Positions 1 through 5,579 are shown, numbered from the stretch's first letter. The stretch is 6,963 nt of DNA from UBA9642 sp964545585 (GCA_964545585.1 CAZJFT010000049.1:1-6963); one strand, 5' to 3'. Made by a program: numbers and translations. Notes: a model not told the origin generated them from the letters alone.

Positions 1-1
1 A

Positions 2-64
2 GAATGGAAGATATACGATACGGAAGAGTACAATAAGATGTCTTATGAGTATGATGCGTCATAA
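2..64 (+). CDS. C-terminal end of an upstream protein (partial, 5' end outside window)
   Basis: The second forward frame is open from the window edge to a TAA at 62-64 and encodes 20 residues, roughly EWKIYDTEEYNKMSYEYDAS. The other forward frames stop early, and a TATA box follows 8 bases after this stop, as expected at the end of one gene and the start of another. The tail is acidic and tyrosine-rich. It is too short to assign to a family. It could also be a chance open frame, since only 20 codons are visible. Confidence 0.45.
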   Translation, partial: EWKIYDTEEYNKMSYEYDAS

Positions 65-69
65 TAATC

Positions 70-81
70 ACCTTTATAAAT
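70..81 (+). promoter_or_regulatory. Archaeal TATA box for the helicase gene
   Basis: ACCTTTATAAAT contains the TTTATAAAT core at 73-81. The same 12-mer occurs before SRP54 (1568-1579), and the core recurs at 5407-5415. Transcription would start about 25 bases downstream, near 100-106, giving a leader of about 120 bases before the ATG at 225. A weaker TATA-like stretch (GCATATAAGA, 176-185) could drive a shorter transcript with a leader of about 20 bases. Confidence 0.7.
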
Positions 82-124
82 TGCTTGTCGTTTCTTATGA
101 TTATTAAAAGAACTTTGGAGAGCC

Positions 125-170
125 AGCACATTAATTCTAATGTCGCTTGCTCGCAATCAATAGGGCAAGC
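125..170 (+). promoter_or_regulatory. Structured 5' leader of the helicase mRNA with two competing hairpins
   Basis: Hairpin 1 pairs AGC+ACATTA (125-133) with TAATGT+GCT (138-143 and 145-147), with an ATTC loop and one bulged C at 144: nine base pairs. Hairpin 2 pairs GCTTGC (145-150) with GCAAGC (165-170) around a 14-base loop. Both use 145-147, so the fully paired forms exclude each other. A long leader on a DEAD-box helicase mRNA recalls cold-regulated helicase genes, including the one in Methanococcoides burtonii (from memory). A regulatory role here is inference. Confidence 0.4.
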
Positions 171-212
171 ATATTGCATATAAGACTGTTTGATTGATAA
201 TAAGATTCTTTT

Positions 213-218
213 GGAGAT
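213..218 (+). promoter_or_regulatory. Ribosome binding site of the helicase gene
   Basis: GGAGAT matches part of the archaeal Shine-Dalgarno GGAGGTGAT. The GGAG lies 8 bases before the ATG at 225, which supports that start codon. Confidence 0.7.
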
Positions 219-224
219 AGAAAA

Positions 225-1532
225 ATGAAGTTTGAAGAATTGAACTTGAAACCAGAACTGTACAAAGCAGTCCATAGGCTTGGATTTGTCGAAGCGACAG
301 AGATACAGGCGAAATGCATTCCAGTGGTATTGTCTGGAAAAGACATGGTCGGCCAATCAAAGACCGGCTCAGGAAAGACAGCCGCATTCGGGTTGCCGAT
401 ACTGAACAATATCGAGCAAGGGAAAGGAGTGCAGGCGATAATACTCACCCCGACAAGGGAATTGTGCGTGCAGGTGCATGATACTATACAACAGATGGCA
501 CAATTCATGAGGATAAGGATAGCATCAGTATATGGTGGAGTATCAATAAATCCTCAGATAGATGAATTGAAGAGGGCAGAGATAGTCGTAGGTACGCCTG
601 GAAGAGTAATGGACCATCTTGAAAGAAGGACAATGGATTTGGGCAAAGTAAGATATTTTGTCCTCGATGAAGCAGACAGGATGCTTGAGATGGGATTCAT
701 AGATGACATAAAAAGCATATTGCGTAGCGTCCCAAAGGATAGGCAGTCATTGATGTTCTCGGCGACAATGCCCTCAGAGATAAAGAGGATCGTGCAGCAT
801 GACTTCAAGAATCCTGTGTTCATAACAGGACAGACACATGTGGATACGAAATTATTGAAGCAGATATATTATAACCTCAACCCTAACGAGAAATTTGCAG
901 TGCTAGTGCATCTGCTTAAGGAGAAGCAAGGGGTAGCATTAGTATTCTGCGCGACAAGGCATGAAGTCGACCTAGTCACTGATAATCTTAAAAAACAAGG
1001 CATAAAAGCTGTAGCTATACATGGCGGATTGACACAGAGCAAGAGGCTCAATGTTGTTGACATGATAAAGAATGAGAAAGTGAAGACATTAGTCGCAACA
1101 GATGTTGCAGCAAGAGGACTAGACATAAGGAACATAACTCACGTATTCAATTATGACCTGCCGAAGACACCTGAAGAGTACACTCACAGGATAGGACGTA
1201 CAGCAAGGATGGGTGATGAGGGAGAGGCAATAACATTATTGACACATGCAGATTATGACAATTTCTCAAGAGTCCTGTCTAATAGGAGCATAAAGATAAC
1301 AAGGATGGAAACACCGAAATATGCTCCAGTAAAGTTTGAGAGGATGCAGAAGAGTGGTAGATTCGGTCAGGGCGGGAGATTCGGTAATCATGCACAAGGA
1401 CCAAGAGATTCTCCACGATTTACGCCAAGGACAGGTCAGACAAGATTCGGAAAGAGGGATGGCGGTCCAAGGATGAAGAACCCGACTATATCCGACAGGG
1501 AAGACAGGCGAAGGAGAAGAGAAAGAAGATAA
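225..1532 (+). CDS. DEAD-box ATP-dependent RNA helicase (DeaD/CsdA/RhlE type)
   Basis: Cytoplasmic ATP-dependent RNA helicase of superfamily 2, expected to unwind short RNA duplexes in ribosome assembly, mRNA turnover or cold adaptation. All core motifs are present: Q-motif glutamine at 28, motif I SKTGSGKT (45-52), PTREL (76-80), GG (104-105), TPGR (124-127), DEAD (148-151), SAT (179-181), LVFCATR (239-245), ATDVAARGLD (291-300) and HRIGRTAR (321-328). The two RecA-like domains end near residue 360. A basic tail (about 370-435) rich in Gly, Arg and Phe, with GRFGQGGRFG and a final run of arginines, is a likely unstructured RNA-binding extension. Length (435 aa) is normal for helicases with a short tail. 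It has its own promoter and long leader, and a terminator after the stop, so it looks monocistronic. Family certain; exact RNA target unknown. Confidence 0.97.
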   Translation: MKFEELNLKPELYKAVHRLGFVEATEIQAKCIPVVLSGKDMVGQSKTGSGKTAAFGLPILNNIEQGKGVQAIILTPTRELCVQVHDTIQQMAQFMRIRIASVYGGVSINPQIDELKRAEIVVGTPGRVMDHLERRTMDLGKVRYFVLDEADRMLEMGFIDDIKSILRSVPKDRQSLMFSATMPSEIKRIVQHDFKNPVFITGQTHVDTKLLKQIYYNLNPNEKFAVLVHLLKEKQGVALVFCATRHEVDLVTDNLKKQGIKAVAIHGGLTQSKRLNVVDMIKNEKVKTLVATDVAARGLDIRNITHVFNYDLPKTPEEYTHRIGRTARMGDEGEAITLLTHADYDNFSRVLSNRSIKITRMETPKYAPVKFERMQKSGRFGQGGRFGNHAQGPRDSPRFTPRTGQTRFGKRDGGPRMKNPTISDREDRRRRRERR

Positions 1533-1555
1533 AATTATTTATCTTTTTATTTTTT
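1526..1555 (+). terminator. Hairpin plus T-tract terminator overlapping the helicase stop codon
   Basis: AAGATAAA (1526-1533) is perfectly complementary to TTTATCTT (1538-1545) with an ATTA loop, and TTTTTATTTTTT follows at 1544-1555. The stem contains the TAA stop (1530-1532). Archaeal termination depends mainly on the T-tract; the AT-only lower stem is weak, so the hairpin may be incidental. Confidence 0.6.
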
Positions 1556-1567
1556 ATAATACCCTAA

Positions 1568-1579
1568 ACCTTTATAAAT
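1568..1579 (+). promoter_or_regulatory. TATA box of SRP54, placed for a leaderless transcript
   Basis: ACCTTTATAAAT is identical to the helicase promoter box. Its core (1571-1579) is centred 26 bases before the ATG at 1601, the usual distance from a TATA box to the transcription start. No Shine-Dalgarno is visible between them, so the mRNA probably begins at or next to the start codon. Confidence 0.8.
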
Positions 1580-1600
1580 CCTTATTTATTTCTCGGAATC

Positions 1601-2947
1601 ATGGTTCTAGATAAGCTAGGGGACAGTCTTAAGAATACCTTAGATAAAATAACTAAGGCATTGTTTGTAGATGAGAAACTTGTCAATGAATTAGTCAAGG
1701 ATATACAGAAATCATTGCTTCAGGCAGATGTCAATGTTAAGCTAGTCTTTGAACTGACAAAGAACATCAAAGAGAGGGCATTGAAGGAAGAAGTTCCTAA
1801 GAATATCTCAAAGAAAGAACACCTTGTTAAGATTGTTTATGAAGAATTAGTAAAATTCTTAGGCGGGCAGGGTGCAAAGATAGAGATAAGCAAGAAACCA
1901 TTCTATATAATGTTAGTAGGCCTTTTCGGTAATGGAAAGACTACGACGACAGGCAAGCTTGCAAAATATTATCAGAAACGCGGATTCAAGGTTGCTGTAA
2001 TGACCACAGACACTTGGAGGCCTGCAGCATTCGACCAATTGCAGCAATTGGCAGAAAAGCTTGGAGTAGACTTCTATGGTGACAAGACAGCAAAACATCC
2101 TACAGACATATACAAGAAGTTCGAGTCGCAATTAAAAAAATATGATATCATATTGATAGATACTGCCGGAAGGGATGCATTGAACGATGAGCTTATAGAA
2201 GAGCTAAATGCAATAAACAAGACTGTGAAAGCAGATGAAACACTGCTTGTGCTTTCAGCAGACATAGGACAGGCAGCGCAGAAACAGGCAGAGACGTTCA
2301 ACGCGACATGCAACGTCACAGGTGTTGTAATAACAAAACTTGACGGGACTGCGAAAGGTGGAGGCGCATTGACAGCATGTGCAGTCACTAAAGCGCCAGT
2401 AAAATTCATAGGAGTAGGAGAGAAGGCTGATGCATTAGAAGAGTTCAAGCCAGAAGGATTCGTAGGAAGACTCCTAGGTATGGGCGACCTAGAATCATTA
2501 TTGGAGAAGGTACATGATGCAATCTCAGAAGAGGATGCGAAAGATCTTGGGAAGAAATTCTTGAAAGGAGAATTCAACCTGATAGACTTATATGAGCAGA
2601 TGCAGGCAATGAAGAAGATGGGCCCATTGACTAAAGTTATGGAATTGATACCTGGATTTTCAGGAGCGAAAATTCCTAAGGAATTGCTTGAGAGCCAGGA
2701 AGTGAAACTGGACAAGTGGAAGTATGCAATGGGATCGATGACAAAAGATGAATTAGAAGACCCTGAGATAATAGATGGTTCAAGAGTTGAAAGGATATCA
2801 AAGGGATCAGGATTGACGACAGGAGACATAAGAGAGCTTGTCAAGCAGTACAAGCAATCGAAGAAGCTCATGAAGATGATGAAAGGCAACGACAAGAACA
2901 TGGAAAAGATGATGCAACGCATGGGCCAAGGCGGGATAAAGTTCTAG
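1601..2947 (+). CDS. srp54: Signal recognition particle protein SRP54 (SRP GTPase)
   Basis: GTPase subunit of the signal recognition particle. It binds SRP RNA and hydrophobic signal sequences and docks with FtsY to deliver ribosomes to the membrane. The N domain spans about 1-95. The G domain has the P-loop GLFGNGKTTT (107-116), DTWRPAA (137-143), DTAGR (187-191), TKLDG (245-249) and a closing GVGEKADALEEF (271-282). The M domain (about 310-448) carries the RNA-binding signature SRVERISKGSG (394-404) and a methionine-rich end (MMKGNDKNMEKMMQRMG). At 448 aa it is full length for archaeal SRP54. Two positions differ from the common form: Phe109 replaces the usual Gln and Asn111 the usual Ser in GLQGSGKTTT. 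FtsY would share the G motifs but has no M domain, so SRP54 is secure. No T-tract follows the stop, so read-through into the next gene is likely. Confidence 0.98.
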   Translation: MVLDKLGDSLKNTLDKITKALFVDEKLVNELVKDIQKSLLQADVNVKLVFELTKNIKERALKEEVPKNISKKEHLVKIVYEELVKFLGGQGAKIEISKKPFYIMLVGLFGNGKTTTTGKLAKYYQKRGFKVAVMTTDTWRPAAFDQLQQLAEKLGVDFYGDKTAKHPTDIYKKFESQLKKYDIILIDTAGRDALNDELIEELNAINKTVKADETLLVLSADIGQAAQKQAETFNATCNVTGVVITKLDGTAKGGGALTACAVTKAPVKFIGVGEKADALEEFKPEGFVGRLLGMGDLESLLEKVHDAISEEDAKDLGKKFLKGEFNLIDLYEQMQAMKKMGPLTKVMELIPGFSGAKIPKELLESQEVKLDKWKYAMGSMTKDELEDPEIIDGSRVERISKGSGLTTGDIRELVKQYKQSKKLMKMMKGNDKNMEKMMQRMGQGGIKF

Positions 2948-2973
2948 ATATTACTTTTGACATGTGAGAAGAT

Positions 2974-2979
2974 GAGGAT
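2974..2979 (+). promoter_or_regulatory. Ribosome binding site of the phosphoesterase gene
   Basis: GAGGAT lies in the 41-base gap after SRP54; the GAGG ends 11 bases before the ATG at 2989, slightly further than usual. No convincing TATA box is seen in the gap, favouring co-transcription with SRP54. Confidence 0.5.
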
Positions 2980-2988
2980 ATTATCAAT

Positions 2989-3612
2989 ATGAGAATACTA
3001 TTTTTTACTGACATACATGGAAGCGATAAGCATTTGAGAGAGGTAATTGAGAAAAGCCATGATGCAGACATCATAGTCTGCCCTGGCGATCTGACTATCT
3101 TTGAGAATGGATTAGATGAGATATTGAGGAAACTGAATTCATTAAGTAAACCAGTCATAGTTATACATGGTAATCATGAGTCATCATCAACTCTCGCAGC
3201 AATATCTATGCGTTACAAGAACATACATTTCATACATAAATCATCTTATCTTATAGGAGATGTGGTGTTCTTCGGATATGGTGGTGGGGGATTCAGCAAT
3301 AATGATCCTGCATTCGACAAGGCCGCAGAGAACTTCATGAAAGAATACGATAAGATATGCAAGAGAGAAAACAAGAATCTTAGATTAATATTAGTGACTC
3401 ATGCACCGCCATATAACACGAATATAGATGATATGGGTGATGGTAGAATGGAATGGCATGTAGGATGCAAGAATTTCACGAGTTTCATCAAGGAGCAGCA
3501 ACCGTTAATCGCAGTATCAGGGCACATACATGAGACGTTCGAGTTAGAGGACAGGATAGGAAAGACATTATTGTTCAATCCAGGACCGAAAGGAAGGATA
3601 ATTAACATATGA
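2989..3612 (+). CDS. Calcineurin-like metallophosphoesterase (Icc-related)
   Basis: Predicted two-metal phosphoesterase, cytoplasmic (no signal peptide). The metal-binding motifs are complete and in order: D8-x-H10 (FTDIHG), GD at 33-34 (CPGDLT), GNHE at 61-64, THAPP at 137-141, GHIHE at 178-182, and the closing NPGP at 197-200. A glycine-rich GYGGGGFSNNDPAFD segment (97-110) sits between the GNHE and THAPP motifs. The 207-aa length and layout suit small archaeal Icc-related phosphoesterases. The motifs do not settle the substrate, which may be a phosphodiester or phosphomonoester. The gene follows SRP54 by 41 bases, and its stop codon is part of the ribosome binding site of the DNA glycosylase gene, so the two are very likely translated from one mRNA. 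A link to DNA repair is only suggested by that neighbour. Confidence 0.92.
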   Translation: MRILFFTDIHGSDKHLREVIEKSHDADIIVCPGDLTIFENGLDEILRKLNSLSKPVIVIHGNHESSSTLAAISMRYKNIHFIHKSSYLIGDVVFFGYGGGGFSNNDPAFDKAAENFMKEYDKICKRENKNLRLILVTHAPPYNTNIDDMGDGRMEWHVGCKNFTSFIKEQQPLIAVSGHIHETFELEDRIGKTLLFNPGPKGRIINI

Positions 3613-3614
3613 GG
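3611..3614 (+). promoter_or_regulatory. Ribosome binding site overlapping the phosphoesterase stop codon
   Basis: GAGG begins inside the TGA stop (3610-3612) and ends 5 bases before the ATG at 3620. This fixes the start of the glycosylase gene and suggests coupled translation. Confidence 0.75.
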
Positions 3615-3619
3615 AAAAT

Positions 3620-4054
3620 ATGGTACGGGTAAATCTGATACATCCAAAAAAACTTGCAGACCAACATCTTGTTGCAGAATATAACGAGATATTGATGTTA
3701 CTAGGATATGTGGAGAGATATCCTGAAATAAAAATAGTCAAGGGAAAGAGTGAGATCCCTGAAGAATATACTCTGAACAAAGGACATATGAGATTTTTCA
3801 AGGATAAACTGAAATACCTGGCGAAAAGACATGAGATAATAAAAAAAGAGATGAGGAACAGGAAGTTCAAGACTGATGTCACGATAAACTTAAAGAAGTA
3901 TCCTAAACGCCTACATAATGATTGGACTCCAAAAGAAAAAGATTTTTTGATAATAAAAGAACGCATAACTTGGAAGATAAACAAGAAGCCAAAATATTAT
4001 CGGTATTACGGCGAGTATAAGACTAAAGATTTCTTCATAGAATTATTGGAATGA
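3620..4054 (+). CDS. pdg: Pyrimidine dimer DNA glycosylase/AP lyase, T4 endonuclease V (DenV) family
   Basis: Likely base-excision enzyme that cuts the glycosyl bond at UV-induced pyrimidine dimers and nicks the abasic site. The 144-aa protein aligns, from memory, along the full length of T4 endonuclease V (138 aa). The N-terminus shares R3, N5-L6, LADQH (12-16), AEY (19-21) and catalytic E23; the middle has TLNKGHMRFFKDKLKYL (51-67); near the C-terminus R115 and K119 match T4 R117 and K121, and KYYRYYG (125-131) matches the DNA-contacting WYKYYG. The nucleophile in T4 is the amine of Thr2 after methionine removal. Here residue 2 is Val, which should also allow that removal. Arg22 and Arg26 of T4 are Asn22 and Met26 here, so affinity or substrate range may differ. 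About ten extra residues follow the YYG motif. Family placement is strong; activity on dimers is inferred. Confidence 0.9.
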   Translation: MVRVNLIHPKKLADQHLVAEYNEILMLLGYVERYPEIKIVKGKSEIPEEYTLNKGHMRFFKDKLKYLAKRHEIIKKEMRNRKFKTDVTINLKKYPKRLHNDWTPKEKDFLIIKERITWKINKKPKYYRYYGEYKTKDFFIELLE

Positions 4055-4074
4055 ATGCATCTTTTATGATAAAC

Positions 4075-4083
4075 TATTTAAAC
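4075..4083 (+). promoter_or_regulatory. TATA box of the PepSY-like gene, placed for a leaderless transcript
   Basis: TATTTAAAC with a TTTAAA core (4077-4082) is centred about 26 bases before the ATG at 4105. No Shine-Dalgarno is present between them. The core differs from the TTTATAAAT used elsewhere in the window, so this promoter may be weaker. Confidence 0.55.
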
Positions 4084-4104
4084 ATTCAGCAAGACTCATA
4101 ATCT

Positions 4105-4596
4105 ATGGACATAAACAAAGTCATTGCTGATATAGAATCTTCTGAAGAGTTCAAGAAAATAGATCCTGATCATTACTTAGTGCATATATTCAGGATGATG
4201 GATGCTGATAAATCTGAAGATTGTCAAGTAGGATATTACAATAAGAAATCCGACAGGATAATAGTATTTGAGTATAATGATAATAATGTGAAAGCTCTCC
4301 CACCAGAAGAGGCATTCAAGGAAAAGAATTTCATTGCACCATTGGATCTGAAAAAGATAGAATGTTCGATGGATGAAGCATTGAACATGGCGCAGGATGT
4401 CGTCAAGAACAATTATCCTGCACATCTTATCTCGAAAGCGATAGTCTTGCTCCAGAAATTGCCTGAATTCGGACAGATATGGAACATAACAGTCATCACA
4501 CATACATTCCAAGTCATAAACATAAAGATCAATGCTGAAAATTCTCAAGTGATTAAGCACGGCATGGAGTCGCTTCTAGGATGGAAGAAAGAGTAG
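4105..4596 (+). CDS. Small cytoplasmic PepSY-like protein, function unknown
   Basis: A 163-aa protein without signal peptide, membrane segment or catalytic motif. The N-terminal half (about 1-75) looks like a small alpha/beta unit (YLVHIFRMMDAD, then VGYYNKKSDRIIVFEY). The C-terminal half (about 86-160) has a helix with a DEALNMAQ stretch, followed by strands WNITVITHTFQVINIKINAENSQVI. That helix-then-strand pattern ending in an 'INAENSQVI' turn resembles a PepSY-type domain. Similar small proteins are, from memory, common in DPANN archaeal genomes, but none has a known role that I can name. The gene opens a new transcription unit with its own promoter, and its last 16 bases overlap the acetyltransferase gene, so the two are probably made together. 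Domain call is tentative; that it is a real gene is not in doubt. Confidence 0.8.
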   Translation: MDINKVIADIESSEEFKKIDPDHYLVHIFRMMDADKSEDCQVGYYNKKSDRIIVFEYNDNNVKALPPEEAFKEKNFIAPLDLKKIECSMDEALNMAQDVVKNNYPAHLISKAIVLLQKLPEFGQIWNITVITHTFQVINIKINAENSQVIKHGMESLLGWKKE

Positions 4597-5237
4597 TCGT
4601 TCGTAAATATAATCTGTCAGATCGTAATGCAGTCGAGAATATACAATTGAAGACATATTTGCTTGGGAATCCTCTTGATATAAAAACTAAAAAATGGATC
4701 CATAAGAGCATCTCTTATTATCTTGAGAAAGAGCCGGAAAGCTGTTTTGTCGTGGAAGAAAAAGGCAGGGTTGTCGGTTATTTGCTCGGATGTCTTGATG
4801 ACAAGAACCACGGAGAGTCTACGGCCGAGTATTTATTCAACACCCTATTAAGATATTTTAAGATACCATTCATGCATAAAAAAGACAGAAAATTCTGGTT
4901 AGGTCAGAATAATATTCTGTGGAATGTCATTCTTAAAAAATCGGGAGAGATGAATATGACGCATCCAAAGAATGCTGGTCACATACATATCAACCTATTG
5001 CCGCAAGCAAGAGGAAAAGGTGTCGGCTCAAAATTGCTCAAAGCATTCTTCAAATATGCAAAATCAAAAAATGTTAAGACTATTCATGCTGATTCATTCC
5101 AGACAAGACTCAATCCTAACAGGAATTTCTGGATGAAGAATGGATTTAAGGAATACTCAAAAGTGAACACTTCATTCTGGAAACCATATTATCCTAATGA
5201 AGAGATATATTTAGTGTGCTACTATAGGAAATTATGA
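4581..5237 (+). CDS. GNAT-family N-acetyltransferase
   Basis: Predicted acetyl-CoA-dependent acetyltransferase of the GCN5-related fold, cytoplasmic. The N-terminal strand and helix (VVVRKYNLSDRNAVENIQ, 5-22) and the strand FVVEEKGRVVGYLLG (56-70) are typical. The acetyl-CoA motif A is clear: HIHINLLPQARGKGVGSKLL (134-153), with the pyrophosphate loop R144-G-K-G-V-G149. Motif B follows as NPNRNFWMKNGFKEY (178-192). Between the strands lies an unusually long segment (about 71-130) rich in aromatic and basic residues, which probably shapes the acceptor site. The acceptor cannot be told from the sequence. The start overlaps the upstream gene by 16 bases, with a weak GGAG 11 bases before the ATG (4566-4569), pointing to translational coupling. 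A T-rich terminator follows the stop. Confidence 0.9.
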   Translation: MEERVVVRKYNLSDRNAVENIQLKTYLLGNPLDIKTKKWIHKSISYYLEKEPESCFVVEEKGRVVGYLLGCLDDKNHGESTAEYLFNTLLRYFKIPFMHKKDRKFWLGQNNILWNVILKKSGEMNMTHPKNAGHIHINLLPQARGKGVGSKLLKAFFKYAKSKNVKTIHADSFQTRLNPNRNFWMKNGFKEYSKVNTSFWKPYYPNEEIYLVCYYRKL

Positions 5238-5252
5238 TAATTGGTCTGGAAA

Positions 5253-5270
5253 TTTTCTTTTTTTACTTTT
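5253..5270 (+). terminator. T-tract terminator after the acetyltransferase gene
   Basis: TTTTCTTTTTTTACTTTT begins 16 bases after the TGA (5235-5237). Archaeal RNA polymerase terminates at such T-rich stretches without needing a hairpin, and none is seen here. Confidence 0.55.
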
Positions 5271-5406
5271 ATCACTCATCCATGGTCTAGATTTTTTGTG
5301 CTTAGTTTGTTACTTTGATGTGTCAGATATTGTTCTCTAAACTATACTTTTAGAAATGACCTTTTTCTTTGTTATATTAGTAAGGATATTTTGATGGACA
5401 ACAGTA
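5271..5406. other. T-rich intergenic stretch without a supported gene
   Basis: This lies within the 222-base gap between the acetyltransferase stop and the small gene at 5460. No frame is open for a credible length on either strand, and no tRNA-like fold or convincing C/D-box set was found. It holds further T-tracts (5291-5297 and about 5362-5370). It also holds one loose stem, TAGTTT (5303-5308) with AAACTA (5339-5344), whose 30-base loop makes it weak. An untranslated tail or an unrecognised small RNA is possible. Confidence 0.4.
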
Positions 5407-5415
5407 TTTATAAAT
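5407..5415 (+). promoter_or_regulatory. TATA box of the 28-codon gene
   Basis: TTTATAAAT is the same core found before the helicase and SRP54 genes. It predicts a transcript start near 5436-5442, which leaves a short leader of about 20 bases containing the GAGGTG site before the ATG at 5460. Confidence 0.75.
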
Positions 5416-5445
5416 AAGTTATGCCCTTAAGTTTTTATCGGATTA

Positions 5446-5451
5446 GAGGTG
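5446..5451 (+). promoter_or_regulatory. Strong ribosome binding site of the 28-codon gene
   Basis: GAGGTG, a six-base match to the archaeal GGAGGTGAT, ends 8 bases before the ATG at 5460. It selects this start over an in-frame ATG at 5421, which would lie upstream of the predicted transcript start. Confidence 0.75.
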
Positions 5452-5459
5452 TTTTAGAA

Positions 5460-5546
5460 ATGGCAAAAATCAGTTATGAAGCAAAGACAAGCAGTCACTC
5501 ATTGAGTAATTTCTTCGAATCAGACAAGGAAGATAAAGAAGAATAA
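5460..5546 (+). CDS. Very small protein of 28 residues, function unknown
   Basis: A complete ATG-to-TAA frame encodes 28 residues starting MAKISYEAKTSS and ending SDKEDKEE. It is serine-rich (six Ser) and its last nine residues are almost all charged and mostly acidic (net negative). It has no hydrophobic segment, so it is unlikely to be a membrane peptide or simple toxin, and no cysteine pair for metal binding. I do not recognise it. The case for a real gene rests on its surroundings: a TATA box at the correct distance, a strong Shine-Dalgarno and a T9 tract just after the stop, with no other gene in the gap to use them. An alternative is that this is a noncoding RNA whose transcript happens to hold a short frame. 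Confidence 0.65.
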   Translation: MAKISYEAKTSSHSLSNFFESDKEDKEE

Positions 5547-5555
5547 ATTCTTTAA

Positions 5556-5564
5556 TTTTTTTTT
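5556..5564 (+). terminator. T9 terminator of the 28-codon gene
   Basis: An uninterrupted run of nine T residues starts 9 bases after the TAA and precedes the end of the convergent tmk gene. It is the longest T run in the window on the + strand. It serves only + strand transcription; no comparable tract is visible for tmk on the - strand. Confidence 0.65.
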
Positions 5565-5579
5565 ATAACAAATATTTTC

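Noticed and set aside
137..1135. Several - strand frames across the helicase leader and gene
   Set aside because: They lie opposite the helicase frame with all its motifs, and their translations are cysteine- and serine-rich without family features.
2074..2922. Long open frame (282 codons) on the - strand inside SRP54
   Set aside because: It is antisense to a complete, motif-verified SRP54 gene, its translation is Ser/Phe-rich with no recognisable motif, and it has no ribosome binding site of note. It is a coding-strand shadow.
3568..3984. 138-codon - strand frame over the glycosylase gene
   Set aside because: The + strand frame matches the endonuclease V family over its whole length; the opposite frame is a hydrophobic shadow.
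5241..5301. Imperfect direct repeat (TGGTCT followed by T-rich sequence at 5242 and 5283)
   Set aside because: Only six bases are exactly repeated and the rest is low-complexity T-rich sequence; there is no third copy or array.
5303..5344. Possible small RNA stem in the T-rich gap (TAGTTT with AAACTA)
   Set aside because: Only six base pairs closing a 30-base unstructured loop, expected by chance in AT-rich DNA; no box C/D or tRNA signals support it.
5421..5459. In-frame upstream ATG extending the small gene to 41 codons
   Set aside because: It lies about 10 bases after the TATA box, upstream of the expected transcript start, and has no ribosome binding site, whereas the ATG at 5460 has GAGGTG.
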